Shown here one piece after another: positions 36,211 to 44,955 of a DNA stretch of 64,000 nucleotides. The first letter of the stretch is position 1. Every line of letters begins with the position of its first letter. A program made the position numbers and the translations under genes. The notes under the pieces were generated by a model. The model ran no database searches and was not told the DNA's origin. It was given only the letters and a program-made list of their open reading frames with translations. The stretch comes from UKL13-2 sp947085425. Lineage in GTDB: Bacteria > Pseudomonadota > Gammaproteobacteria > Burkholderiales > Usitatibacteraceae. The stretch lies in contig CAMTWK010000011.1 of the NCBI GenBank assembly GCA_947085425.1, positions 1 to 64,000 on the forward strand. Direction: 5' to 3'.

Positions 36211-37104
36211 ATGAAAACAAAAAAAATCACCAAAGCTGTTTTTCCCGTTGCCGGACTCGGCACCCGCTTTTTACCGGCAACCAAGGCGAGCCCGAAAGAA
36301 ATGCTGCCGGTTGTGGACAAGCCGCTGATTCAATACGCGGTCGAAGAAGCGGCTGCAGCCGGCATCACCGAAATGATTTTTGTCACCGGTCGCGGTAAAC
36401 GCACCATTGAAGACCATTTTGATAAAGCGTACGAATTGGAAGCGGAGCTACAACTCAAAGGCAAGTTAAAATTATTGAACGAAGTACGCAACCTGTTGCC
36501 GCCCAATATCCAGTATGTCTACGTGCGGCAGCCCGAGGCGATGGGGCTTGGTCATGCGGTGTTGTGCGCCAAACATCTGGTCGGAGACGAGCCGTTTGCG
36601 GTGATTCTCGCTGACGATTTAATTGATGCCAATGTGCCGGTTATGAAACAAATGATTGCGCAATACGAAACCCATCGGTCATCGGTAATTGGCTGTGTGG
36701 AAGTGCCAAAAAGCGAGGTTTCTTCTTATGGCATTGTCGCCTCGAAATTAATTTCCAAAAAAGCCGGCGAACGGGTCTCAAAAATGTCCGCAATTGTTGA
36801 AAAACCAAAACCTGAAAATGCACCTTCGACCCTGAGTGTGGTTGGTCGATATATTCTCACTCCGGCGATTTTTCGTGAGCTTGAAAAGATCCGGCAGGGC
36901 GTTGGCAAGGAAATTCAACTCACCGACGGCATTGCCTCCTTGCTGAAAAGGGAAAATGTGTTTGCCTACCAGTTTGACGGGACAAGATATGATTGTGGTT
37001 CCAAACTTGGTTATTTGCAGGCGACGGTGGCACTTGGCATGAAACATGTTGAAGTGGGTGGCGCATTTACCCGCCACCTGAAATCGATAAAAACGCAAAT
37101 GTGA
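36211..37104 (+). CDS. galU: UTP-glucose-1-phosphate uridylyltransferase
   Basis: A 297-residue nucleotidyltransferase making UDP-glucose for surface polysaccharides. The N-terminal nucleotide loop PVAGLGTRFLPATKASPKEML and the VEKPKPENAPS motif are typical of bacterial GalU. Start ATG 36211; the upstream spacer of 118 bp probably carries its own promoter. Confidence 0.96.
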   Translation: MKTKKITKAVFPVAGLGTRFLPATKASPKEMLPVVDKPLIQYAVEEAAAAGITEMIFVTGRGKRTIEDHFDKAYELEAELQLKGKLKLLNEVRNLLPPNIQYVYVRQPEAMGLGHAVLCAKHLVGDEPFAVILADDLIDANVPVMKQMIAQYETHRSSVIGCVEVPKSEVSSYGIVASKLISKKAGERVSKMSAIVEKPKPENAPSTLSVVGRYILTPAIFRELEKIRQGVGKEIQLTDGIASLLKRENVFAYQFDGTRYDCGSKLGYLQATVALGMKHVEVGGAFTRHLKSIKTQM

Positions 37105-37197
37105 TCAGTTGCCTCTCCGGCGGACTTGCTTTCAGCAAATTTTGACAAACAGCAGTTGTTGGCAATCTACCCACTCTTTTTAAAACCAGACCAAATC

Positions 37198-37755
37198 ATG
37201 ACACTCGACGAAGCCAATGCCATCACCGCCAATTCAGATTTATTATTTAACAAGGCCGAGGTGGATGCCGCCACATCACGCATGGCCGTGGAAATCAGCC
37301 GCGATTATCAGGATCGTTACCCGCTGATTCTTTCGGTGATGGGCGGCGCAGTGGTGTTCACCGGCCAGTTATTGCCGCAGCTGACCATCGCCTGCGACTT
37401 TGATATTGTGCAGGCGTCACGTTATGGTAATGCCAAGGTTGGCACCGAACTGACATGGCGGGTTGCGCCGCGCGACAATATCGCCGGACGCCACGTGTTG
37501 ATACTTGACGACATTTTGGATGAGGGCATTACGCTGGCGGCAATTGTTGCCCTGGTAAAGCGCACCGGCGCATTGAGCGTGTCCTGTGCGGTATTTTGCG
37601 TGAAGGATTATGGCGATGAAATCAATGCCCAAAAACCGTTGAAGGCGGATTACGTCGGCCTGACGGTGCCGAATCGATTTGTATTTGGTTACGGCATGGA
37701 CGTATCCGGCGCGTGGCGAAATTTGGGCGAAATTCGCGCCATCACCGGCAATTAG
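37198..37755 (+). CDS. hpt: Hypoxanthine(-guanine) phosphoribosyltransferase
   Basis: A 185-residue type I phosphoribosyltransferase with the PRPP-binding motif VLILDDILDEGITL (100-113) and the SVMGGAVVF loop. It makes IMP (and GMP) from hypoxanthine (and guanine) and PRPP. The frame is open to a TTG at 37126, but ATG 37198 gives the normal length. It is followed by a methylthio-nucleoside phosphorylase, which in Pseudomonas and Xanthomonas-type enzymes releases hypoxanthine, so the two genes probably act in sequence. Confidence 0.9.
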   Translation: MTLDEANAITANSDLLFNKAEVDAATSRMAVEISRDYQDRYPLILSVMGGAVVFTGQLLPQLTIACDFDIVQASRYGNAKVGTELTWRVAPRDNIAGRHVLILDDILDEGITLAAIVALVKRTGALSVSCAVFCVKDYGDEINAQKPLKADYVGLTVPNRFVFGYGMDVSGAWRNLGEIRAITGN

Positions 37756-37890
37756 GGTTCGGCGTGCAGATGGTGGATCTGCAGCACGGTTCCGTAAATT
37801 AATACATCGCATAGTAAGCGGCCGCCGCGACAATAACCCTGTCGAAATCGCCGTCTATTTTGGACTTTCGCTTTTGAACTGGAGCGTAAA

Positions 37891-38661
37891 TTGTTAGCAA
37901 TCATTGGTGGCACCGGATTAACAAGTTTGCCCAATCTGGAAATTACCAGACGGGAAGTGGTACGCACGCCTTTTGGTGATCCTTCCGGCCATCTGACCTA
38001 CGGCCATATTGGTCGTGCAGCAGTCATATTTTTGGCGCGACACGGTTATGGCCATACGCTGCCCCCGCATGAGGTGAACTATCGCGCCAATATGTGGGCG
38101 ATGAAATCGGTCGGTGTCACCCGCGTGCTGGCGGTGAATGCGGTGGGTGGGGTGGCCGCAAACATGGGGCCAGGGGCGTTGTGTGTGCCCGGGCAGATTA
38201 TTGATTACACCTATGGCCGCAAACATACTTTTTTTGACAGCGACGCGCCGGTAACCCACATCGATTTTACCGAGCCCTTTTGTAATCGTGCGCGTTTGTT
38301 ATTGCTGGCGGCGGGTCAGGCGGCATCGATTGAAATTATTGAAGGCGGCACCATTGGCGTCACGCAAGGGCCGCGCTTGGAGACCCGTGCGGAAGTTTTG
38401 CGATTGGCAAACGACGGCTGTACCATGATCGGCATGACCACCATGCCGGAGGCGGCGTTGGCACGCGAGCAGGGTTTGTCGTACGCGACCCTGGCGTTAT
38501 CAATGAACCATGCCGCCGGTCTGGGATCGTCTGCCAAGGAAATCAAGCTGGAAGACGCGGAGATCGTGCTGGCGGGCGGTATGGAAAAAGTTAAATTGAT
38601 TTTGGCGCATGCCATGACCATGCATGCGGCCATGCCGGTGCCCGTGCGCGGCTGGCATTAG
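37891..38661 (+). CDS. mtnP: S-methyl-5'-thioinosine/thioadenosine phosphorylase
   Basis: A 256-residue PNP/MTAP-family phosphorylase: phosphate loop GGTGLTS (6-12), RHGYGHTLPPHEVNYRANMWAMK, and the nucleoside-binding region MIGMTTMPEAALAREQGLSYATLALSMNHAAG. Start TTG 37891 has GGAG nine bases upstream. The protein is shorter than typical MTA phosphorylase and resembles the Pseudomonas methylthioinosine phosphorylase; adjacency to hpt supports hypoxanthine release. Base specificity is inferred. Confidence 0.82.
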   Translation: MLAIIGGTGLTSLPNLEITRREVVRTPFGDPSGHLTYGHIGRAAVIFLARHGYGHTLPPHEVNYRANMWAMKSVGVTRVLAVNAVGGVAANMGPGALCVPGQIIDYTYGRKHTFFDSDAPVTHIDFTEPFCNRARLLLLAAGQAASIEIIEGGTIGVTQGPRLETRAEVLRLANDGCTMIGMTTMPEAALAREQGLSYATLALSMNHAAGLGSSAKEIKLEDAEIVLAGGMEKVKLILAHAMTMHAAMPVPVRGWH

Positions 38662-38684
38662 TCAAGGCCTTTGGGAAAGAAAAT

Positions 38685-39224
38685 ATGGCTGTTCAATCCA
38701 TTCTGAAAATGGGCACACCGTCGCTGATGCAAATGTCCACGTTGTGGCCGGAGGATCAATTTTCATCGGTGGAATTGGCGGAGTTGTTGCACGATATGCA
38801 TGACAGCATGATCGCCGCCAATGGTGCCGGTCTGGCGGCGCCGCAGATTGGCAGGAATGTGCGGGTGGTGATTTTTGAGGTGAAAGAAAATCCGCGTTAT
38901 CCGGGCGTGTCGGTTCCGTATACGGTTTTGATCAACCCGACTGTTAGCGCCCTGTCTGCACGTACCGAAGAGGGCTGGGAAGGTTGTCTATCGGTGCCGG
39001 GGCTGCGCGGCCTGGTATCAAGGGCGGCGCAGATTCGTTATACCGGCTTCGATGAGTGTGGCAATAAGATCGATCGTATTGTTGATGGCTTTCACGCGCG
39101 GGTGGTGCAACATGAGTGTGACCATCTCGATGGCATCTTGTACCCAATGCGCATGACCGATATGTCAAAATTTGGCTTCACAGAAATATTGTTCCCCGAC
39201 CTTGCCGCCGATGCCGATGATTGA
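38685..39224 (+). CDS. def: Peptide deformylase
   Basis: A 179-residue metalloprotease that removes the formyl group from nascent chains. All three motifs are present: GAGLAAPQIG (47-56), EGCLS (99-103, metal ligand C101) and HECDH (143-147). It is not linked to fmt, so it may be a second deformylase in the genome. It begins 23 bases after the phosphorylase stop and is followed closely by a membrane-protein gene. Confidence 0.93.
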   Translation: MAVQSILKMGTPSLMQMSTLWPEDQFSSVELAELLHDMHDSMIAANGAGLAAPQIGRNVRVVIFEVKENPRYPGVSVPYTVLINPTVSALSARTEEGWEGCLSVPGLRGLVSRAAQIRYTGFDECGNKIDRIVDGFHARVVQHECDHLDGILYPMRMTDMSKFGFTEILFPDLAADADD

Positions 39225-39234
39225 AGGATAAATA

Positions 39235-39648
39235 ATGACCGAACCCAACCCCTATTCGAGTGCACCCGCCAATGCGGTAACAGCCAACGCCGAACGCGAT
39301 CTTTCGTCGGCCAAGACGACCTTGCAGGTGCTTTACATCATGCACTTAATCGCGCCTTTCACGTTATGGATTTTGGCGGTGGTGGCGATGGTGATCGGCG
39401 CCGTGCAACGTGACGATGCGCGTGGCACCTGGTTGGATACCCATTACAGCTGGCTGGCGCGCACCTTTTGGTACGGTTTGCTTTGGTGGGTGGTGGCGTG
39501 GGGCGTATTCTGGGTGCTGGGATTGCTGACCCTTGGGATCGGCATGATCGTCCTGTGGGTTTTCCCCGTCACCGTTATCATTTGGTATTTGTATCGGGTG
39601 ATCTACGGCTGGATCAAACTGAACGACAATCTGACGATTTCCACCTAA
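39235..39648 (+). CDS. DUF4870-like small membrane protein
   Basis: A 137-residue protein with a polar N-terminus (1-35) and three hydrophobic segments (about 36-60, 78-100, 103-125); the layout resembles DUF4870 proteins of unknown function. AAGGAT precedes the ATG. It starts ten bases after def and is probably co-transcribed. Its TAA stop overlaps the TAG stop of convergent glnD by four bases in total (CTAA at 39645-39648). Confidence 0.7.
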   Translation: MTEPNPYSSAPANAVTANAERDLSSAKTTLQVLYIMHLIAPFTLWILAVVAMVIGAVQRDDARGTWLDTHYSWLARTFWYGLLWWVVAWGVFWVLGLLTLGIGMIVLWVFPVTVIIWYLYRVIYGWIKLNDNLTIST

Positions 39649-42296
39649 CCAGCGATTTCCGCCAGTTTTGCCTTGAGGTTGTTGGTAAATTCCGCGTCGG
39701 CCATTTGTCTGTGTTCAATCACAAACACGTCTTCGGCGCGGTTGCCCAGGGTCGTCACCCGCGCGTCATGCACATTCACGCCGTACTCGTGCAGGGTTCG
39801 CGCCAACGACGACAATAATCCCGTTCGGTCGGCACAAATAACAGTCAGTTCATAAAATTCGCGGTTACCAGAACTCGCAGGCTGCAGTGATATTTGTGGT
39901 GCCAGTGGAAAATGTTTGGCCTGTCTGGCCAATCGGGACGGGTTCTTTTCCGGCATGGCCGGTTTGCTGATCGCCAAGCTGAGATTGTGTTTAATTTGTG
40001 CCAACACGTCCGCGCTGGTGCGGTGATGGCGTGATCGGGGGACCACCAGAAACGTGTCGAGCGCGTAGCCGTTTTCAGTGGTGTAAATGCGTGCCGAGCC
40101 AATATCGAGTTGCATGCGCTCAAATGCCCCTGTCATGCGCGCGAACAAACCGGATCGGTCGCTTGCCATCACCAGCACTTCAAACAATTCGCCGCATTCG
40201 TGGACATGATCGTTTTTTGCCCCACGCACTTCCTTGACATAAATGCGCGGTGTGTCGGGTGCAACATCATCCTGGATGGTGCGGGCATGCCAGCAAAGAT
40301 CGTCAACATCAAATCGCTGAAAATAGCGCTCATTGACCACAGACCAGATGGCCGGCGGCCGATCGGTATCCAGTTTAATCAGCGTATCGCGTCGTTTAAA
40401 TTCAAGCCATTGCGTATTGACGTTATTTCCACCACTTGAATCTTGCTCGACCCGGTCGGCGCGAATCAAACGCAAGGTTGACTCAAACAGTTCAGCGAGC
40501 AAGCGGTCTTTCCAAGAGCTCCATACGTGCGGGCTGGTGCCACGAATATCTGCAACCGTTAAAAGATAAAGCGCGACCAAACGTCGTTCGGTGACCACCT
40601 TGGCGGCAAATTTGGCGATAACCTCAGGGTCGCCGAGGTCCTGCTTCTGGGCGGTCGAGGACATCGCCAAATGCATCTCGACCAACCAGGCCACCAATTC
40701 TCCATCCTCGTCCGGTAGTCCGAGTTGTTTCGAAAAACGGCGTGCATCGTTCATGCCTAGTGCTGAATGATCACCGCCCCGCCCTTTGGCGATGTCGTGA
40801 AACAGGCACGCCAAATACAACAAATGAACACCCTTAAATTCGCGCGCCAAAGAATGACAAAACGGAAACTCATGGGCAAATCGGGGCAACACCAAGCGGC
40901 GCATATTCCTCAGCACCATCAGAATATGTTCATCTACCGTGTAGACATGAAACAGGTCGTGCTGCATCTGGCCGACGATGCGGCCAAAGGCTGGCAGGAA
41001 TCGGCCGAGAATGCCATAACGGCTCATGCGTCGGAGTGAGAACGTCAGTCGTTCACTGTTGAGAATTTGCAGGAACAATTGATTGACGGTCCGATCGGCG
41101 CGGTAAGTCGGGCCTATGTTCGGTACTTCGCGCCACAGTGCGCGTAATGTATCAGCGGCAAAAAATTCCGCTTCAGGCGTGTTTTGCAGGGCCAAAAATG
41201 CCCGGAAAATCGCCGGCGGATCGCGCTTGAAAATGCTCGTGTCAATCGCGGCAATGCTGCCGTTGACCAACTCAAAATCCGCATCAATGCGTTTTACGGA
41301 ATCACGATTTTTTTGCAGGATGCGTTCGCTCAGATTGGCGAGCAAGATCGAATTGATTTGCCAAATGATTTTGGCCGACAGGTAATAACGGCGCATCAAT
41401 ACTTCTGACGCGCGCTTCGTATGGGTGGGTTTTAGTTTGAGTTGTTCGGCAAGCGCACCTTGGTGATCAAACACCAAGCGGTCTTCGCGGCGCCCGGCAA
41501 GTAAATGCAGGCGGATGCGTAAATCAATCAGCACCCGCCGGTGTTGGGCGACCAGTGTCGCTTCTTCGGCGGTGATCAGGCCGTTTTCCGCAAGCGTCGC
41601 CCAATCAAGACCGGACTTGGTTTGGATTGATTTGCTTAGCTGTGATGCCCGCCAAATCCACAATACGGTCTGCAAATCACGCAGGCCGCCCGGGCTTTCT
41701 TTGATGTTCGGCTCGAGGTTGAGCGCGACATCATTGTGGCGGGCATGGCGTCGTCGTTGCTCATCAATTTTTGCGGCCAAAAACTGCGGTACATCACGCG
41801 CTTTCGTGAGTGCGGTTGATAATTGCCCAACCAGCAGCGCATTGCCCCAGACATGGCGCGCCTCCAATACGCTGGTGTCCACCGTGACGTCCTTGGCGGC
41901 CTCTTCAACACACTCACTGATGGTGCGAACGGCGGTGCCCGGTTCCAAGCCAACATCCCACATCAAGCTGACAAACGCCTCAATGCATGATTGGCTGGAA
42001 GAATCGTGACCGATTTCAGCTAGTGGCACCGGTAACAGGATCAGCACATCGACGTCGGAAGCAGGAAATAAATAACCGCGCCCATAACCACCGACCGCCA
42101 CCAACGCGGCATCAGTCGGCAGGCCAATGTCATTGGCGATACGGCGGATGACATCGTCGACCAAGGTCGTATAGCCGCGTAAAAAACGATCGGCCTGCGG
42201 GTGACTCTGGTAGGCCGCGGCCAGTCTGGCGCGTTCCAAGCCAAGCCAGTCACGAATGGACTTGATATAGGCAAGTCGGGTGGTGGGGTCACGCAT
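39645..42296 (-). CDS. glnD: Bifunctional uridylyltransferase/uridylyl-removing enzyme GlnD
   Basis: An 883-residue nitrogen-status sensor that modifies PII proteins. Nucleotidyltransferase motif GGYGRGYLFPASDVDVL (69-85), HD hydrolase domain with HDIAKGRGGDHS (about 510-521), and two C-terminal ACT domains (from about 700 and 800) that bind glutamine. It lies 37 bases after map on the same strand, an order seen in Xanthomonads and other gammaproteobacteria. Confidence 0.96.
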   Translation of the reverse strand: MRDPTTRLAYIKSIRDWLGLERARLAAAYQSHPQADRFLRGYTTLVDDVIRRIANDIGLPTDAALVAVGGYGRGYLFPASDVDVLILLPVPLAEIGHDSSSQSCIEAFVSLMWDVGLEPGTAVRTISECVEEAAKDVTVDTSVLEARHVWGNALLVGQLSTALTKARDVPQFLAAKIDEQRRRHARHNDVALNLEPNIKESPGGLRDLQTVLWIWRASQLSKSIQTKSGLDWATLAENGLITAEEATLVAQHRRVLIDLRIRLHLLAGRREDRLVFDHQGALAEQLKLKPTHTKRASEVLMRRYYLSAKIIWQINSILLANLSERILQKNRDSVKRIDADFELVNGSIAAIDTSIFKRDPPAIFRAFLALQNTPEAEFFAADTLRALWREVPNIGPTYRADRTVNQLFLQILNSERLTFSLRRMSRYGILGRFLPAFGRIVGQMQHDLFHVYTVDEHILMVLRNMRRLVLPRFAHEFPFCHSLAREFKGVHLLYLACLFHDIAKGRGGDHSALGMNDARRFSKQLGLPDEDGELVAWLVEMHLAMSSTAQKQDLGDPEVIAKFAAKVVTERRLVALYLLTVADIRGTSPHVWSSWKDRLLAELFESTLRLIRADRVEQDSSGGNNVNTQWLEFKRRDTLIKLDTDRPPAIWSVVNERYFQRFDVDDLCWHARTIQDDVAPDTPRIYVKEVRGAKNDHVHECGELFEVLVMASDRSGLFARMTGAFERMQLDIGSARIYTTENGYALDTFLVVPRSRHHRTSADVLAQIKHNLSLAISKPAMPEKNPSRLARQAKHFPLAPQISLQPASSGNREFYELTVICADRTGLLSSLARTLHEYGVNVHDARVTTLGNRAEDVFVIEHRQMADAEFTNNLKAKLAEIAG

Positions 42297-42333
42297 TGGA
42301 TGTCAACGACCCGCGCACGCCAGTGCGAATCCG

Positions 42334-43134
42334 CTACTGCAAATGAGCGGGCGCAGCCGGCGAGCCCGACGAGACCGTTAACACGTCATAGCCGGAGTCG
42401 GTCACAAGTATGGTGTGTTCCCATTGCGCCGACAGACTGTGATCGGCGGTGACGACAGTCCAGCCATCGCCCAGCATACGAATATCTTTTTTGCCGGCGT
42501 TGATCATGGGCTCAATGGTAAAAATCATGCCTGCCTTGAGTGGCATGCCTTGACCCGGAGTGCCGTAATGAACTATTTGTGGCTCTTCGTGAAACTTGCG
42601 ACCGATGCCATGCCCGCAAAATTCGCGCACCACACTAAAGCTGTTGGCTTCGGCGAATGATTGAATCGCATGGCCGATATCACCGATGGTGGCACCAGGC
42701 TTGACGATTTTTATACCGCGCCACATCGCCTCATAGGTGATTTCGCTGAGGCGCCTGGCCTGAATCGACGGTTCGCCAATGGCAAACATGCGACTGGTGT
42801 CGCCGTGAAAACCGTCTTTGATGACGGTCACATCAATATTCACAGCGTCGCCGTGTCTTAACACCTTGTCGCCGGGAATGCCATGGCAGACCTGATGATT
42901 GACCGAGGTGCAAATCGATGCCGGGTAGGGTTTGTGGCCGGGTGGTGCGTAACCAAGCGTCGCCGGCACCGTTTTTTGCTGTTTGACCATGTAGTCATGG
43001 CATAACTTGTCCAACGTGCCGGTGGTGACACCGGCTTTTACGTAGGGAGTGATGTAGTCGAGCACTTCGGACGCAAGGCGCCCGGCAACACGCATTTTCG
43101 CGATTTCGGTTTCTGTTTTGATAACAACGTTCAT
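42334..43134 (-). CDS. map: Methionine aminopeptidase type I
   Basis: A 266-residue M24 metallopeptidase removing initiator methionine. It has the family metal ligands (H, D in NIDVTV, D, H in GHGIGRKFHEEP, and two E near FTIEPMI and the C-terminus). The frame is open further upstream, but ATG 43134 matches the family start (MNVVIKTETEI). A good promoter lies at 43222-43251. Confidence 0.95.
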   Translation of the reverse strand: MNVVIKTETEIAKMRVAGRLASEVLDYITPYVKAGVTTGTLDKLCHDYMVKQQKTVPATLGYAPPGHKPYPASICTSVNHQVCHGIPGDKVLRHGDAVNIDVTVIKDGFHGDTSRMFAIGEPSIQARRLSEITYEAMWRGIKIVKPGATIGDIGHAIQSFAEANSFSVVREFCGHGIGRKFHEEPQIVHYGTPGQGMPLKAGMIFTIEPMINAGKKDIRMLGDGWTVVTADHSLSAQWEHTILVTDSGYDVLTVSSGSPAAPAHLQ

Positions 43135-43221
43135 GCTTGAATTTTCGGTGGGCAGTGGTGGGCACCGCCAAAAAAATGCGGCCACCACGGGGGGGTTGAA
43201 CAAGTAGCTGAAGATGACAAA

Positions 43222-43251
43222 ATTATAGCAGTCGGGGTGATGGCCCGGCAA
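43222..43251 (-). promoter_or_regulatory. Promoter of map-glnD
   Basis: On the minus strand TTGCCG (43251-43246) and a perfect TATAAT (43227-43222) are separated by 18 bp, about 88 bp before the map start codon. Confidence 0.65.
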
Positions 43252-43297
43252 TTTGGCGGGTTGCAAGCAGGTGGTTGGTTAGATTTCACGCCCTATT

Positions 43298-43842
43298 TCA
43301 AGGCTTTTTGTCTGAAAAATGGCTTCCATAAAGCCTTTTTATTTCGCGTTTCTTGTGGTGCGGGGCGATGACCTCGCGTTCAATCCAGAACTTTAATTTG
43401 CCGATTTCCGGATGGCGAATGTGTGAAATTCTCCGAAGGATCGCGGTTTCGGAAAACGCCATGAGCCCGGTACCCTCAATTTTTCGGTAGTCAGCTTCAG
43501 AGTAGGTCCGGCGCAAGGTCTGGTCTGGTTTTTTCCGAGTATGTGCAAAACGTCGCGGTCACAAAACCACAGAGCACCGTCGATTTCAAAGATACGAACT
43601 TGTGTGCCTTGGAATTCGTAATATTGTCCCTGCCATGCGGCGTATGGCTGTTTTCGAGCAAAATTAAAGTAGTTTGCCAACAACTCAACGATGGGTGCAG
43701 CCAATAGTGCACCCCAGACCGGAACTGACAACATAAAGACGACCAGACCGCCCATTTTCCAGTAGGCAAGCCCGCTCAATGCAGAGGCAATGGCGATGCG
43801 GATGGCGAAGGTGGCGGCAAGGGGTGGTTTTGACGAATTCAT
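43298..43842 (-). pseudogene. Membrane protein with Bro-N-like C-terminus, interrupted by a frameshift at A-AAA-AAC
   Basis: The gene reads from ATG 43842 through two hydrophobic segments (about residues 11-26 and 30-52) into a Bro-N-like domain start (EIDGALWFCDRDVLHILG, about 86-103). The rest of that domain (LRRTYSEADYRKIEG, then MAFSETAILRRISHIRHPE and FWIEREVIAPHHKK) continues in the -1 frame to the TGA at 43298. The switch falls at AAAAAAC, positions 43534-43528, read as A AAA AAC, a canonical slippery heptamer. A -1 slip or one extra A would give about 181 residues; without it the product is 149 residues with an unrelated tail. It may be a decayed gene, a homopolymer sequencing error, or programmed frameshifting. 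Function unknown. Confidence 0.7.
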
Positions 43843-43907
43843 ATCAACTCTCGATGGCAGTATGCGTTTGGTTGTTACCAATCACGATAGCCAAGTGATG
43901 GTAATTC

Positions 43908-43937
43908 TTGCAGGTTTTGCTATTTTTCGTATATAAT
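43908..43937 (+). promoter_or_regulatory. Promoter of rpsB-tsf
   Basis: TTGCAG (43908-43913) and a perfect TATAAT (43932-43937) with 18-bp spacing. It implies a leader of about 130 nt before rpsB. Confidence 0.75.
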
Positions 43938-43943
43938 CAAGGG

Positions 43944-44074
43944 CTTTCCGAATATTTTCGGGATCAAATGTTGTTCTAATCGTTCGTAAATTGTCCTGCG
44001 TGCACCGTTAAGGTCTATTCCAAAGGAGTAGTACAGCGCGTAGCAGACTTAACCTTAACTTCAGGAAAAACAGA
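43944..44074 (+). promoter_or_regulatory. rpsB mRNA leader, candidate S2 autoregulatory element
   Basis: A leader of about 130 nt separates the promoter from the rpsB start, longer than translation needs. In gammaproteobacteria the rpsB leader carries an RNA element that S2 binds to repress rpsB-tsf. A purine-rich AAGGAG (about 44022-44027) lies well upstream of the true ribosome-binding site near 44063-44066 and may be part of such a fold. I did not fold it. Confidence 0.4.
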
Positions 44075-44818
44075 ATGTCTACCACTATGCGTCAAATGCT
44101 GGAAGCCGGTGTCCACTTCGGTCATCAAACCCGCTTCTGGAACCCAAAAATGGCTCCGTATATTTTTGGTGCCCGCAACAAAATTCACATTATCAACCTC
44201 GAAAAATCGCTACCGATGTATCAGGACGCGCTGAAGTTTGTGCGCACGCTGTCATCAAACAAGGGTACGGTTTTATTTGTCGGTACCAAGCGTCAAGCCC
44301 GTGAAATCATCATGGAAGAAGCCACACGCTCCGGTATGCCGTATGTTGATTTCCGCTGGTTGGGCGGGATGTTGACCAATTACAAAACCGTCAAGGGATC
44401 ATTGAAGCGCTTGAAGGATCTCGAGTTGATGGTTGCCGAAGGCTCACTCGAAAAGTTATCGAAAAAAGAAGCGCTGACTTATTCCCGCGAATTGGAGAAA
44501 CTACAGCGCGCCATGGGTGGCATCAAGGATATGGGCGGTGTGCCGGATGCCATTTTTGTGATCGACGTTGGTTATCACAAAATTGCCGTGACCGAAGCCA
44601 AGAAGCTTGGTATTCCAATCATTGGTGTGGTCGATACCAATAACTCACTCGACGGCGTGGATTACATCATCCCGGGTAACGACGATTCGACCCGCGCGAT
44701 TCGTTTGTATGCTCGCGGTGTGGCCGACGCAATTCTCGAAGGTAAGAGTTTGGTCATCAATGAAATGGTGGCAGCGACCGACGAGCTCGTTGAAGTCACT
44801 GAAGAAGAAGCCAAATAA
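44075..44818 (+). CDS. rpsB: 30S ribosomal protein S2
   Basis: A 247-residue protein of normal S2 length with the conserved N-terminus MRQMLEAGVHFGHQTRFWNPKM and the FVGTKRQARE and DYIIPGNDDSTRAIRLY segments. It assembles late on the 30S subunit. It is followed by an attenuator-like terminator and then tsf, the universal order. Confidence 0.98.
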   Translation: MSTTMRQMLEAGVHFGHQTRFWNPKMAPYIFGARNKIHIINLEKSLPMYQDALKFVRTLSSNKGTVLFVGTKRQAREIIMEEATRSGMPYVDFRWLGGMLTNYKTVKGSLKRLKDLELMVAEGSLEKLSKKEALTYSRELEKLQRAMGGIKDMGGVPDAIFVIDVGYHKIAVTEAKKLGIPIIGVVDTNNSLDGVDYIIPGNDDSTRAIRLYARGVADAILEGKSLVINEMVAATDELVEVTEEEAK

Positions 44819-44832
44819 ATAACGCACCACGG

Positions 44833-44860
44833 AAAAAAGGGGCTCCGGCCCTTTTTTTTC
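44833..44860 (+). terminator. rpsB-tsf intercistronic terminator/attenuator
   Basis: Stem AAAAAAGGG (44833-44841) paired with CCCTTTTTTTT (44849-44859) around GCTCCGG, ending in eight T. It sits just after rpsB, so only part of the transcripts would continue into tsf unless tsf has its own promoter. Confidence 0.85.
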
Positions 44861-44955
44861 GAACTGGCGACCGCTTCGATTGTCTAGAATCCGGTCGGCC
44901 ACGATGGCTTTAGTAACGAATTCAAATTTAGATTTGCACTATTAAGGAAATGGCA

